From Pedobacter kyungheensis (GTDB taxonomy: Bacteria > Bacteroidota > Bacteroidia > Sphingobacteriales > Sphingobacteriaceae): DNA of 64,000 nt. A model generated the notes under the pieces. That model was not told the DNA's origin, did not search any database, and saw only the letters and a program-made list of their open reading frames with translations. Of this stretch, positions 52,873 to 63,500 are shown piece by piece. Position 1 is the stretch's first letter. Every line of letters starts with the position of its first letter. The translations under genes were made by a program, and so were the position numbers. Location: NCBI RefSeq assembly GCF_000812965.1, contig NZ_JSYN01000006.1, positions 124,001 to 188,000 on the forward strand, read 5' to 3'.

Positions 52873-54846
52873 CTATTTAAATAATGTAAGTTCTGATAAT
52901 GACATAAATACTGTACTTGCCCCGGTCCTAACAATCACTTTAACATATCTGGTGGTTATTGTGCCACCTGGAAATGCGTAATTGTACCTGGTTTCATTTT
53001 GTGGCACTGTTGTCGTTCCTGCAAGTGTGTAATTTATATTATCAGGACTGGTGTAAATCTCAACGTTTCTTACATAGCCGTTGCTTACCCCAATCCGCTG
53101 TACAAAGCTGATCCCTTTAACAGGCGCAGCAGCTGTTCCGGTACTTTCAATGATGGTAAACGGAAAGCTCTCGGCAGCTGTGGGCGATGAGTATTTTGAA
53201 TGATAGATAGTAGCGGTATTATTATCGACCAAATTCGCCAAAGAGCCTTCCTGGGCAGGTGAACTTGCAGAAATTACTGTAGTAGGTATCGGTGTGGCCG
53301 AAACCGGTACCGGGCCGTCTCCTCCGGTTTTAGTCATGATATTGTAAGTCCATATTGCTTTAGACAACTCCGGATAATTTGCAGCCTTGATTTTTGCCTG
53401 AGAGATATTGCTCACCGTAATACCCCAGGCATTGAAAAATGGCAATAAATCGGTTTTGGTATACTCGCATGACCATTCATAAAAATTATCTTTTTTATCC
53501 TGGTCGTTATTCGCTAAACGCGGTGCATGCCTTGCTTTGGTATAAATATAGGTCAGCAAGCCGTAATCAAATTTTTCGAGTAACTGAACAAAGGGTACGG
53601 TGCGCGCAAATGAACCGTTTTCGCGGCCGCCGTTTAAATCTATATCGAAATTTTTTGTAGCACTGGCCGGCGTGGCAGCGTAGGCAAGGGCAACATCGTT
53701 CCATTCGTTAGGGGCATGTAATATCCTAAAATCCTGGCCATATGCCTTTGCAACTTTATAAGAGAAAAGGTTATTGGTAGACTCACCCAAAGCAGACCAG
53801 TTCCAGGTGGTATTTTGCTGGCAGTTATGCCCGAACTCGTGATAGGTACCCCAGTTAGGATGTGGCTGGTTTGTAGTTAACTGATTTAAACTTACCCAGG
53901 TTTGGAACCATTCGCTTCCGTTGTAATTTAACAATCCCATAAACGGAAAGCCAGAGTGGCCTGCCGCGGTCGGGAAACCGCTGATCTGGATATCAACGGT
54001 TCCTCTCCACGGACCTTGTGGACTCCTGTCCCTTTCATCAGGAGCATTTGCAGATAAACCCATCCAGGCATTATAATGCTGATCAAAAATTTCGTTCCAT
54101 TTGGTCATCAGGGCTGTAGGGTTTGTTAAAGGATCTCTGGATGAGGTAAATTTCTCAACCACCAGGTCTCTTGGAACCAAATAGACTACGCTCCTGCAAC
54201 GCAGCTCGAGCCAGGGAACTTGCGAGGCTTTAACCTGAGCCATCCAGGTTGCATCGATCGACTTGCCCAGCTCAAAATCCGGTGCTACGCAAGCGCCTGT
54301 AATGCTAAAAGCTACTGGTGCAGACAAGGCAAAAGTGGCATTGATGTAAATGTAGCCACCATAGAGATTACGCACATAATTGACTCCTGAAAAAAGCTGC
54401 TTACGGACTACAATAACCGGATCCCTCAGCAATGGACTCACGCCCGTGAGGTTATCGGTATGCCCACCAACCTGTACACTAAGTCCGTTTACACCATCAG
54501 GAACTATGATTTTAATCAACTCTCCGGGCGGGGCATAGTAGCCTGTTCCAAACTGTGGCTGTGGAGCAACTGAGATCCGTAGCACATCTGCAGTTTGCGT
54601 ACTAAAATTTAAATCAAGGGTAAACTTTGCATCGGTAACCCTTGGCTCATCATCCCCAACCAATCCCGGGAAAACCCTGGCCTTTGCAAAGGCCGAACGG
54701 TCTACAAATAGCCTGTTGGTATCTACAGTAATACTCTTCACATTTCCTGCATTATCATCATAGCCGTCTTCTACCTCATAGCCATATTTTTTACAGGCTG
54801 ACAGGGCAACTATGATTAATAATGATAGCTTATATATGCTCTTCAT
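52873..54846 (-). CDS. M60-type metallopeptidase (mucinase-like) lipoprotein
   Basis: Surface gluzincin of 657 residues. Lipoprotein signal (LIIVALSACKKY), an N-terminal M60 beta-sandwich, the zinc motif YHEFGHNCQ (about 334) with a third ligand in ALGESTNN about 20 residues on, and a C-terminal F5/8-type discoidin domain (about 535-657, FPFTIIES, YNYAFPGGTITTRYVKVIV). M60 peptidases cleave mucin-type glycoproteins and often carry glycan-binding domains. In the same operon as two AP-fold lipoproteins, SusC/SusD and near a sulfatase. Confidence 0.85.
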   Translation of the reverse strand: MKSIYKLSLLIIVALSACKKYGYEVEDGYDDNAGNVKSITVDTNRLFVDRSAFAKARVFPGLVGDDEPRVTDAKFTLDLNFSTQTADVLRISVAPQPQFGTGYYAPPGELIKIIVPDGVNGLSVQVGGHTDNLTGVSPLLRDPVIVVRKQLFSGVNYVRNLYGGYIYINATFALSAPVAFSITGACVAPDFELGKSIDATWMAQVKASQVPWLELRCRSVVYLVPRDLVVEKFTSSRDPLTNPTALMTKWNEIFDQHYNAWMGLSANAPDERDRSPQGPWRGTVDIQISGFPTAAGHSGFPFMGLLNYNGSEWFQTWVSLNQLTTNQPHPNWGTYHEFGHNCQQNTTWNWSALGESTNNLFSYKVAKAYGQDFRILHAPNEWNDVALAYAATPASATKNFDIDLNGGRENGSFARTVPFVQLLEKFDYGLLTYIYTKARHAPRLANNDQDKKDNFYEWSCEYTKTDLLPFFNAWGITVSNISQAKIKAANYPELSKAIWTYNIMTKTGGDGPVPVSATPIPTTVISASSPAQEGSLANLVDNNTATIYHSKYSSPTAAESFPFTIIESTGTAAAPVKGISFVQRIGVSNGYVRNVEIYTSPDNINYTLAGTTTVPQNETRYNYAFPGGTITTRYVKVIVRTGASTVFMSLSELTLFK

Positions 54847-54872
54847 CTCAAAAATTTCGTTTAATAAATCAA

Positions 54873-56609
54873 CTAGTTAGTTATTACCTCAGTAAAAGCG
54901 GGAGGCCAGGACTTGCCGGTAAGCCCCCATTCGGCGCGGGGTAAAATCCCAAGCCAGTTATAGATTTGGAAAGGCAAATCGACGTTATTTGGAACGGTAC
55001 GGTAGGCAGCCCCAACTATCTCGGGATTTATATTTGGCGATAAATCGTTAAATGTTGCCCAGGTAGCATTACTGCTTAAAATAAAATCATTGTTTTTTCC
55101 CGAACGGTCTTTTAATACGAAGCCATTGCCTTCTTTCATTGGCCACCAGCCAACCAGGTTGGCAAAATATGGGCTGTTTACAGTAACTTCCCTTTTCATG
55201 GCGGCTATCACTTCTGCATCAGTCATTGTAGCATTAAAGATGGCCAAATCCCTAATTAACATATTGGTTAGCCGCGCGCCGTCTTGAAGCGCTCCAATTC
55301 TCAAAGCAGTGGTGGCATTATCCAGATTTTTACCTGTAACCACAATTGTATAGCGTTTCACTCCATCGGAATATAAGGTTAGATTACGCACACCTGCCTC
55401 AGTCGATAATTTCATGGCTATGGTATGCCACTTACCATCCCGGATCAGAGAGACATCGGGACGTGAAGAATTTCCAAAGTCGAATTGAAAATTTGCCGCA
55501 GACATCGTAAAAATCCAGCCACCTGAACCTGCACCTGCGAAATTCGTAGTTTTACCTAAAAAGCCTGGCCAGTAGCTATTCGTTGATTCATCGTTTCTTG
55601 TTTTAAAGAACAGGCAATAGTCTCCCGTAGTACCAAAATTTCCAACTGAGGTGTTACTTAAAACCGCAGTTACCGTTGAGCTGGCTGTAGATTGAAACCT
55701 TGGTGCGCTACCTGCGTATGGCACATCGGTAGTATTGGGTTTGCCTAAAAGCTTTGATGCAAATTTTGGATTGTATAGCGCCACATAAGTATTACGCGTG
55801 TCATCACCAAATAAACTGTTATCTGTGCGCGGATTACCAGTAACACCACCTTTGTTTGAAGCAATTACAACCAGCCAGTTCTCATCCCGGAAACTAGCTC
55901 GTGATTTCAGCGATGCGATCATCTCACCAATGTAACTATCCAGGGTTGTGATTGCAGTTTGATAACCTGCATTTCCTTCTGTATAGCCACCTGAAGCTCC
56001 CGCTATTTCTGCACCATGAAACTGTGCCACCAGTAAATCAACCTTAGCATCTTTTAGTTTCGCCACTGTGGAAGTGCGCACATCTGCATCTGTAGCCAGG
56101 GTTTGTTTTTCACCGGCATCGGCTGCCAGGTTTTGGTTAAAAGCTTCGCTTGAAGTATAAGAAACAGTCGAAAAATTTGGCCGTTCCTGTTTAATCCTGG
56201 TAAATATTGATGGATAATGGCTCAAATCATTACCCGAAAAATTATCCCCTGAAACCTTATGCAGGCCAGGATCCACTCCAGTTAGCAGACTTGTCCAGGC
56301 GCCTGCATTGCTCACGGGTAGCTGCGTGCTGTCGGTGAGCCCTACAAAGGAATATATTGCATTTTTATTGATTTGTGTGATGTTAACCGGCTTTATTGCA
56401 GCAACTGCCGAGCCCCTTACACCATCAAGAATGATATAGAGTACTTTTGGTTTGCCGGAGCTTACCCCAGCCGTATCATTGCGGCCGGATACAGGTAAGA
56501 TATTCTCAAAGCGCTTATTGCAGGCGCTACCGATTAACAAAAGAAAGAAAAAACAAAACGTTAGGCAGTAAGTAACCTGTTTCGAAAGTGCTATTTTATG
56601 CTGTTCCAT
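54873..56609 (-). CDS. AP-fold + LamG lipoprotein, paralogue of the 51.2-kb protein
   Basis: 578 residues: lipobox LLLIGSAC (about 29), AP-superfamily fold with VLYIILDGVRG (about 61) and VVIASNKGGVTG (about 250), LamG domain (YCLFFKTRNDESTNSYWPGFLGK, abbreviated: DYCLFFKTRND) and C-terminal GWWPMKEGNGFVL. Both metal positions of SDHGG are changed (SNKGG), so it should be inactive as a phosphatase. Same architecture as the gene two places downstream, so a local duplication with the M60 gene between is likely. Confidence 0.72.
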   Translation of the reverse strand: MEQHKIALSKQVTYCLTFCFFFLLLIGSACNKRFENILPVSGRNDTAGVSSGKPKVLYIILDGVRGSAVAAIKPVNITQINKNAIYSFVGLTDSTQLPVSNAGAWTSLLTGVDPGLHKVSGDNFSGNDLSHYPSIFTRIKQERPNFSTVSYTSSEAFNQNLAADAGEKQTLATDADVRTSTVAKLKDAKVDLLVAQFHGAEIAGASGGYTEGNAGYQTAITTLDSYIGEMIASLKSRASFRDENWLVVIASNKGGVTGNPRTDNSLFGDDTRNTYVALYNPKFASKLLGKPNTTDVPYAGSAPRFQSTASSTVTAVLSNTSVGNFGTTGDYCLFFKTRNDESTNSYWPGFLGKTTNFAGAGSGGWIFTMSAANFQFDFGNSSRPDVSLIRDGKWHTIAMKLSTEAGVRNLTLYSDGVKRYTIVVTGKNLDNATTALRIGALQDGARLTNMLIRDLAIFNATMTDAEVIAAMKREVTVNSPYFANLVGWWPMKEGNGFVLKDRSGKNNDFILSSNATWATFNDLSPNINPEIVGAAYRTVPNNVDLPFQIYNWLGILPRAEWGLTGKSWPPAFTEVITN

Positions 56610-56633
56610 AATAATTTGCTTATGAATATGTCT

Positions 56634-58292
56634 TTAATTGAGCAATTCTACTCTGATGATGTTTTTTGCAGGTATATTATCGAATCTGAAAATGTTTCCC
56701 ACCAGGATAATTGCAGGGTTCCCTGCCGTTGAGGTAGTTTCTATCATTTTTTCGATCGTTCCCTGAAACACACCGGTATTGTTGTAGCCACTGGCAAGTG
56801 TTCCGTCTGTATTGAGTACCATAAATCCCTGACGGAGGATATCCCTGTATTTATTAAAGCTTCCTGCAACGATTATTTTTCCGTTATTCAGCTGTCCAGC
56901 ATAGTTTACAATACCACCACTAAGACTTGGGAAAGTAAAACCTGCTGTCAGGCTGCCATCGGTTTCTAGCATGGCAACCCCTGTACGCGGTTGACCGTTA
57001 AAAGTTTTAAATGGCCCTGCAACCAGTATTTTTTTTGTTGTAGCATTATAGGTAATCGAAGTAATCTCGTCGTCTGCTCCCGTGCCTATATTGAAAGTCG
57101 CATCTACCGAACCATCCAGATTTATTCTCACCAGGCGGTTTCTGCTTATCCCGTTAAAGCTGGTGAAGGTACCGGCCAGGATAAGCTTTCCATCGGGGAG
57201 CTGTATAGCATCGTTTATAATCCCATTTGCACCATTAGGACTTTGTTTGGTTGCTGCATTATAGTGAAAGGTCTGGTCCATCGATCCATCCATATCCATA
57301 CGTACCATTTGCCTCATCAGCACGCGGTCATATACTTTAGCATCATAGGTCGAGCGCTCGTAAAAAGCCCTTAAGTAATAATCAAAATTCCCAACTGCGT
57401 AAACCTGGTCATTGAAAGTGAAGATTTTTTTGATTGTGCCCTGTACGCCGCCATTAAAACTCGGCACTGTATCCCTGTTTTTTGAAGGATCGTTAGGTGT
57501 TGCATTTACCACATCGATGATTGTTGAGTCGAGCGTTCCGTCGACATTTAACCTGGTGAGGCTGTTTATATTGGCTCTATTGGGCCGTTTTGTATTAAAG
57601 CTTGAAAAATTACCGGCAATTAAAAACTTCCCGTTTTGCGCACCGCTTGAAATGCGCTCTGCTGAATTGAGCAGATAATTAGCCCCAATACCAAATTTTA
57701 GTGTTGTTTCTACTGCACCGCCAGCATTGATTTGTGCAATGTTACCAACAGGGAGATCCTTTGTTGCCTTATTTTCAAAATCGGTAAATGCTCCAGCCAG
57801 TATATAACCGCCTGAAGCCAGGCGCAGGATATCATATATGGTATAATTAGAACCATTAACAACCTGAAAACCTGCATCAAGGCTTGTCTTGCCGGCAATC
57901 TGTAATGTTGGCCCAAAAAAGGTTTGATTATCGAGGCTCGCATCATCAACAGTTACCCAGATGCCCCCAGTACTTGCATTCAAAGGAACTTTAAACTGCA
58001 AAGTGCTATCGCTATAGTTTAGCACTTCTGCCTCAAGTTCATTCACATACAATTTAAACTTATCCTTGTACTTGAGTAGCCCCCGGATATTAACATCAAC
58101 CACATCGCCTGAGGAGGCGATGGCCGGACTAGGCGCTTTGGACCTGAACTGGATACCAAGCGATTCCTTTCCATTCGCATAAGGATCCTTCAGTTCTACT
58201 TCGTTTTTTTTACAGGCAAACAAAAGCGTTGCCAGCAGGAAAAAACCAATCTGAAAAACACTGGTCTTATATTTATAATTAAGATATTTCAT
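56634..58292 (-). CDS. Surface lipoprotein with IPT-like and delta-60 repeats (DUF5008 type)
   Basis: 552 residues: lipobox TLLFAC (about 27), an Ig/IPT-type beta domain (DVVDVNIRGLLKYKDKFKLYVNE), then about six beta-propeller-like delta-60 repeats (GSVDATFNIGTG, DGKLILAGTFTSFNGISRNRLVRIN-like, about 140-530; abbreviated: GKLILAGTFTSFNG). No catalytic motif. Probably a surface glycan- or protein-binding element of the uptake system. Family from repeat type; DUF number is my best recollection. Confidence 0.68.
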   Translation of the reverse strand: MKYLNYKYKTSVFQIGFFLLATLLFACKKNEVELKDPYANGKESLGIQFRSKAPSPAIASSGDVVDVNIRGLLKYKDKFKLYVNELEAEVLNYSDSTLQFKVPLNASTGGIWVTVDDASLDNQTFFGPTLQIAGKTSLDAGFQVVNGSNYTIYDILRLASGGYILAGAFTDFENKATKDLPVGNIAQINAGGAVETTLKFGIGANYLLNSAERISSGAQNGKFLIAGNFSSFNTKRPNRANINSLTRLNVDGTLDSTIIDVVNATPNDPSKNRDTVPSFNGGVQGTIKKIFTFNDQVYAVGNFDYYLRAFYERSTYDAKVYDRVLMRQMVRMDMDGSMDQTFHYNAATKQSPNGANGIINDAIQLPDGKLILAGTFTSFNGISRNRLVRINLDGSVDATFNIGTGADDEITSITYNATTKKILVAGPFKTFNGQPRTGVAMLETDGSLTAGFTFPSLSGGIVNYAGQLNNGKIIVAGSFNKYRDILRQGFMVLNTDGTLASGYNNTGVFQGTIEKMIETTSTAGNPAIILVGNIFRFDNIPAKNIIRVELLN

Positions 58293-58318
58293 CTGCTAAA
58301 TTGCTTTAATTAAATTAT

Positions 58319-59071
58319 TTACTGAGCCGGCATGATACCGCTTGCCAATACATCGTTGATAAAAATATCATTGACAAATCCGAAATTGTGCTTATTTACC
58401 AGGGTACTCCCGGATAGAGTGGCCTGCCGGAGTACATGGATAATTCCGTTGTTTGGTGCAATATCTGATGTGGCCACAGGTATATTCACCAGGCTCTGCT
58501 GTGGCTTGGTGAAATCTTTTATATAGGAAAGAAACAGCTGCCTGTAACCTGCGTATTTGATACTTGTACTCCCGCTTGAAGCATCATTAAAGATTACCCC
58601 AATATTCATGATCCGGCCACCGCCATACGATGAATAAGACTGGCCCGGAAAAGCGGTGTAGGCAAGTGTATCAATCTGAGGGTAATCTTTCAACCGGTTG
58701 GTACCTTTAAAAATGTACAGCGAGAGGGTTTTACGCCAGACCTCAGGTTTTATTTGCGATAGTTGTTTAACTGTATCACGGCCGTTCTGCAACAGATAGG
58801 CATTCAGTGCTTTTACAGATTTATAAATAGATGAACTGGTGGGTGCAAAAAAAGTTACATTCTCCTTATCCAAAACCTCATTCATACCGGCAAGTGCAAT
58901 AACCCTTACGGTAGTATCGAACATGGCAGGTTTTGATTTTAAATACTGGAGTATGGTTCCATTGTAATTTGGTGTTAATACACCAGAGTCTACATAATAT
59001 TCTTTATTGCATGCACTGGCCAGAAAAAGTAATACTGCCAGCACCAACAGGTTAATATTTTTATGCTTCAT
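58319..59071 (-). CDS. Fasciclin-domain lipoprotein
   Basis: 250 residues: lipobox FLASAC (about 21), then a fasciclin domain (about 40-235: TVRVIALAGMNEVLDKENVTFFAPTSSSIYKSV, abbreviated: ENVTFFAPTSSSI, and NNGIIHVLRQATL, the C-terminal FAS1 motif). Such proteins bind other surface proteins or glycans. Follows SusD by 12 bp. Confidence 0.87.
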   Translation of the reverse strand: MKHKNINLLVLAVLLFLASACNKEYYVDSGVLTPNYNGTILQYLKSKPAMFDTTVRVIALAGMNEVLDKENVTFFAPTSSSIYKSVKALNAYLLQNGRDTVKQLSQIKPEVWRKTLSLYIFKGTNRLKDYPQIDTLAYTAFPGQSYSSYGGGRIMNIGVIFNDASSGSTSIKYAGYRQLFLSYIKDFTKPQQSLVNIPVATSDIAPNNGIIHVLRQATLSGSTLVNKHNFGFVNDIFINDVLASGIMPAQ

Positions 59072-59082
59072 TTCTTATTTTT

Positions 59083-60585
59083 TTATCTCCAGAAATTGTT
59101 TAAGGTCATATTGGGGTTGTTATTCAGCGCCGATTCGCTGATTGGCCAGGTCCAGGCTCCGGCGTTGAAGTCTGCAACACCTATAGGATGATCGGAGTAT
59201 TCAGAATTTAAGATCCTTTTGGTACGTACCAGATCATAAAAATACTGCCCCTCACAAAACAACTCCCTTACGCGTTCGTAATAGATATCGTCTTTTAACT
59301 GGTCGCCCACTGAACTAACCGGGGTTGCCTGGGCCCTTCCCCTTACCTTATTTAGAAATGTCTGGGCTGTTATATTATCGTCCAGATTTGCTGCTGCCTC
59401 TGCGGTTAGCAACAGGGCATCGGATAAGCGGAATATAATGCGGCTATCGTCATGGGAAATCGAATTATTTGTACCACTTGGATAGGTATTCGAAAACTTT
59501 TTCAACTGGAAAGTATTGTTTCCTAACTCAGCATTTTCAAACCACAAGGCCCTGCGTACATCGCCGTTTCCTGCCGGAAAAACTTTCTGCATGAATTTAG
59601 TGGTAAAGTACATCTGAGAGGTGGTGGTGGTTACTGTGCCACGAAACGGATACCTGGAGAAGAATGTTGAGGGATTATCATACTGGGAAATTACCTCTCC
59701 ATAATTTGCATTCGAAACTATTTCGAAAAGACTTTCTTTGGTATTGCCTTTGAAGATTTTCTTATTATTCTCAGCTGTGTAATCCAAAAGACCATAATCC
59801 GGGTAAGCAGCAAGCTCTTGTCCATACTTGAGTACCTGCTGATAATAGGCTGTTTTATCGCCGCTGTCAAAACCGGCCGCCCACATATTCATGTGCATGA
59901 TCAGTGCCAATGCTCCTCCCCGCATAGCCCTTGTTCCAACCTGACTGGCATCCACATAAGTCACCGGTAAATCGTCTTTAACCGCAGCCATATCGGCAAT
60001 GCAGCTTTTCATTACTGTAACCTGATTACTTCTTCCAAGGGGCTGATCGTTGTAGGCGTTGGTATAATACGGTACGTCTCCATACATTCTCACCAGAAGG
60101 AAGTAACATAAATTCCGGATAAATACGCCTTCGGCCATATACCTTTTCCGATCTTCATCGCTAATGGCTGAGGCTGGCATTTCACTTACTTCTTTGACCA
60201 GGATATTGGCACTGCCAATAACATCGTAAAAAGGCTTCCACTCCGTAGCACCTTTGAAATTGTAGAAATAACTATTGCCATTTGAAGATGCTATAGCGCC
60301 TTTAAGGTCGTTATTGATAAAATTTGTAAACCCCGCGTTATTGGCAGCATTTACCACTGGGGCGCATCTGATGTCGGCAAAAGTAAAAAAGGTGCTGCCG
60401 TTAGCGAGAATTCTGCTCCTGAGTTTAATGTAAATCCCACTGATAAATTTCTCTACATCTGACGGACTCTGCCAGTAGTTATTACCCGAGAGGTTATCAA
60501 TTGGCGTAACATTCAGAAATTTTTTACAGCTGAAAACACTGATGGCAATAATGAGCACAAATATGATTTGGGTTATTTTTTTCAT
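59083..60585 (-). CDS. SusD/RagB-type glycan-binding lipoprotein (second)
   Basis: 500-residue SusD-type lipoprotein: lipobox AISVFSC (about 14-20), YWQSPSDVEKFISGIY, ICYFLLVRMYGDVPYYT region and C-terminal FRLSDALLLTAEAAANLDDN and ERVRELFCEGQYFYDLVRTKR. Follows SusC by 13 bp. Binds the oligosaccharide imported by the SusC partner; the glycan is unknown but M60 and sulfatase genes nearby suggest glycoprotein. Confidence 0.93.
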   Translation of the reverse strand: MKKITQIIFVLIIAISVFSCKKFLNVTPIDNLSGNNYWQSPSDVEKFISGIYIKLRSRILANGSTFFTFADIRCAPVVNAANNAGFTNFINNDLKGAIASSNGNSYFYNFKGATEWKPFYDVIGSANILVKEVSEMPASAISDEDRKRYMAEGVFIRNLCYFLLVRMYGDVPYYTNAYNDQPLGRSNQVTVMKSCIADMAAVKDDLPVTYVDASQVGTRAMRGGALALIMHMNMWAAGFDSGDKTAYYQQVLKYGQELAAYPDYGLLDYTAENNKKIFKGNTKESLFEIVSNANYGEVISQYDNPSTFFSRYPFRGTVTTTTSQMYFTTKFMQKVFPAGNGDVRRALWFENAELGNNTFQLKKFSNTYPSGTNNSISHDDSRIIFRLSDALLLTAEAAANLDDNITAQTFLNKVRGRAQATPVSSVGDQLKDDIYYERVRELFCEGQYFYDLVRTKRILNSEYSDHPIGVADFNAGAWTWPISESALNNNPNMTLNNFWR

Positions 60586-60598
60586 GATGAAACTCCGG

Positions 60599-63500
60599 TT
60601 AAAATTCTAAATTGAGACCTAACACAAATTGTTTACTTAATGGATAACCGCCTGAACTGTCACGTCCGAGGGCCGTTACCGCCTCGGGATTTGGCCCTGA
60701 GTAATTGGTAATGAAACCCAGGTTTTGTGCAGTGACATATACATTGGCGCGGTTGATCCCGAACTTGCTCGAAAAACTTTTATTCAGGGTATAGTATAAT
60801 TTCACCGAATTGAGCTTAAAGTAAGTACCATCTTCCTGAAACAAGGTCTGACCATAACGGAAAGGATCCACTATACCAGCCCTGGTATAATCGAAAGGAT
60901 TCGGATAAACCCCGCTTGTACCCACACCATTCCAGTAGCTGTAAGCAGATAAGGGTACCAGATTACCGAGCCTGGTTGGATTATTAAAATTCCTGAACTG
61001 TGCAGCAAGGGCGTTATTTAATACATCCCTGATCAATGTGAACGAACCATTTACCTCGATACTCCAGTTCTTGTAGTTCAACATCGCGCCGATACCCCCG
61101 GTAATCTGAGGTTGCGAGTTGCCAGCCACCACCCTGTCATTTTGATCGAGTATATAATCGCCATTCAGATCCGTGTAGATTGGGTCGCCGGCCCGGAAAT
61201 AGTTCTGCACATTAGTGCCACCTGTGCGGTACCGTTTACCTGTCATAGGGTCAATTGGCACATCATCGGTTGTTTTGTAAACACCTTTGGTATTATACAG
61301 AAAATTCGATAATGAATTGATGCCCAGCCGGTAATAGATATCCTGATTAAAGTCGGGGTCAAGTGCAATAAGTTGTCTCGCGCCGTCAGGCAATGCAGCC
61401 AAAACTTCCCTGTTAATCGCCAGGTTGGCATAAACATTAAGTTTGAATGGACTATTTGGGTTCAATGGTCTTGAGTTAACCTGAAATTCCCATCCATAAT
61501 TTACATTACTGGTTTCTACGGTGGTTACATTCGCAAAAGAGTTAATATTGGCAATTCCCTTGTCGCGGAAGATGTTATCTACCTGTTTGTAATAAGTATC
61601 GAAACTTACGTTAAGTTTATTCTTAAAAATACTAAAGTCGAGCCCTGCGTTTAAAGTTGTATTTCTGGTTGGTTGTAAGCTCAGGTTTGGTAAACGGTTC
61701 TGATCAATAACTACCGATTGGATATTGTTATAGGCACCACCACCAAAATATCTTCCGTAAACATCGTAGATACTTCCGTTTGGCGTGATGTTACTGCCAT
61801 AACTCAAACGGATATCCCCATAATCCAACCAGTGGTTACCCTGTAAGAAGTTTTCCTTGTCAAAATTCCATTTTACCGAAACGGAAGGGTTTTTCACATA
61901 ACCAGCCAAAGGGCCATTGGTTGAAGTTCCATCCACACGATAGTTAACATCCAATACATACTTTTGCTTGTAGTTATAAGAGAACTGTCCGGCAAAGCCA
62001 ACAGAGCGGAAATCGCTGAAATTATCTAATGTACCTCCAAGCGTTTGGTTATATGCCGGGTTATGGGTAACCGGGCCACGGATGTAGCCATTTACGGTAC
62101 GGTCATTTAAAATCGCATCTGCCTTGAAATTTGAGCTGTTAATCTCGGTAAATGCAAAGACACTAAAATTATGTGCCGGCTCATTTGCCTTATCGTTTAT
62201 CGTAAAAACATAGCTCAGGCTGCTCCTGTTATATAGTTTGGTAGAGCGGTCGTTATAAGAATAAAAATTAGCAAATCCGCCGTTGATAGCTGCTGGCACA
62301 AAATTATCTCTGGTGCCGGTAATATTGGTATAATTGACTACCGTACTTGCTTTAAAATTCTTTAAAATTTCATAATCGAGCTGTACCACGGCAAAGGTGT
62401 TTAATGTTTTATTGTCATTATCACTTTCGGTGGCCCCTTGCACCTGGTTTACAGCAGAATACAGGGATGGTGGGGGTAGTAATGATGAAGCGCTCCCCCC
62501 ACTGGCAACCCCGGTATTAAAAATACCATTACCGCTTCCGGTTTGCTGTTGTTGTACCGAATTATTTAACTGCCCCAAAATTTTAAACTTACGGCTGGGG
62601 TTGTACGTCATTGTGGTATTTAAAATATACCTGGAATAGCCTGTATTGCGTTGTACACCGTCCTCATCATATAAACCTAAAGCTACTTTATAGTTAAAGG
62701 CCACATCACCACCCGAAATGGAAAGGTTATGGTTCTGGTTATAGGTAGGCCTGTAGAAATATGACTGCCAGTTTGTAGAGTTATTATAATAGGCGTTTAA
62801 ACTATCAGATAGAAAATCTACGGCATTAATGGTGCCCAGTGCGTGATAATAAGTAGAATCATACTGCATAATCTGCTTTAGCCTTACATTACGCTCTTCT
62901 ATTCCGCCAATTACCGATCTGAGCTGTGGCACAGTACTTAAAAAGGCTGAGCCCTGATACCTTACCACCGGCACTTTAGAGTTACCGCGTTTGGTCGTAA
63001 TCAGAATTACGCCATATGCACCCCTTGAACCGTAAAGCGCAGTAGCAGCTGCATCTTTAAGCAGCTGGATTTCTTCTATATCTTCTGCCGGGATTTGTGA
63101 TGCCGGTGAAGTACCAGGTCCGGCTTGCTGAAAGCCATAAGAAAATGTAGCATTGTCATCTACCGGTACACCATCTATCACATATAAAGGTGAAGTAGGA
63201 GTTAAATAGGCGTTGTTGCCCGATCCGCTAACATTGATGTTTGATAAACCACGTACCTGCACAGATCCCCTGAAACCTGGTGCACCGGTGCTGTTTTGTA
63301 TATTTAAACCTGCAACCTTTCCCTGCAACAAGGAAATAGCATCGCCGGCAGGCTGCCCCTGGATATCCGCACCTGAAATTTTAACAATTGAACCTGTAGA
63401 CAGTGTCCTGGTTTTGGTTACGTAACCTGCCGAAACCACTTCGACTGTTTTTAAAGTGTTACTATTCAATGGCTCCAGGCTGACAGTAAAATTACGTCTG

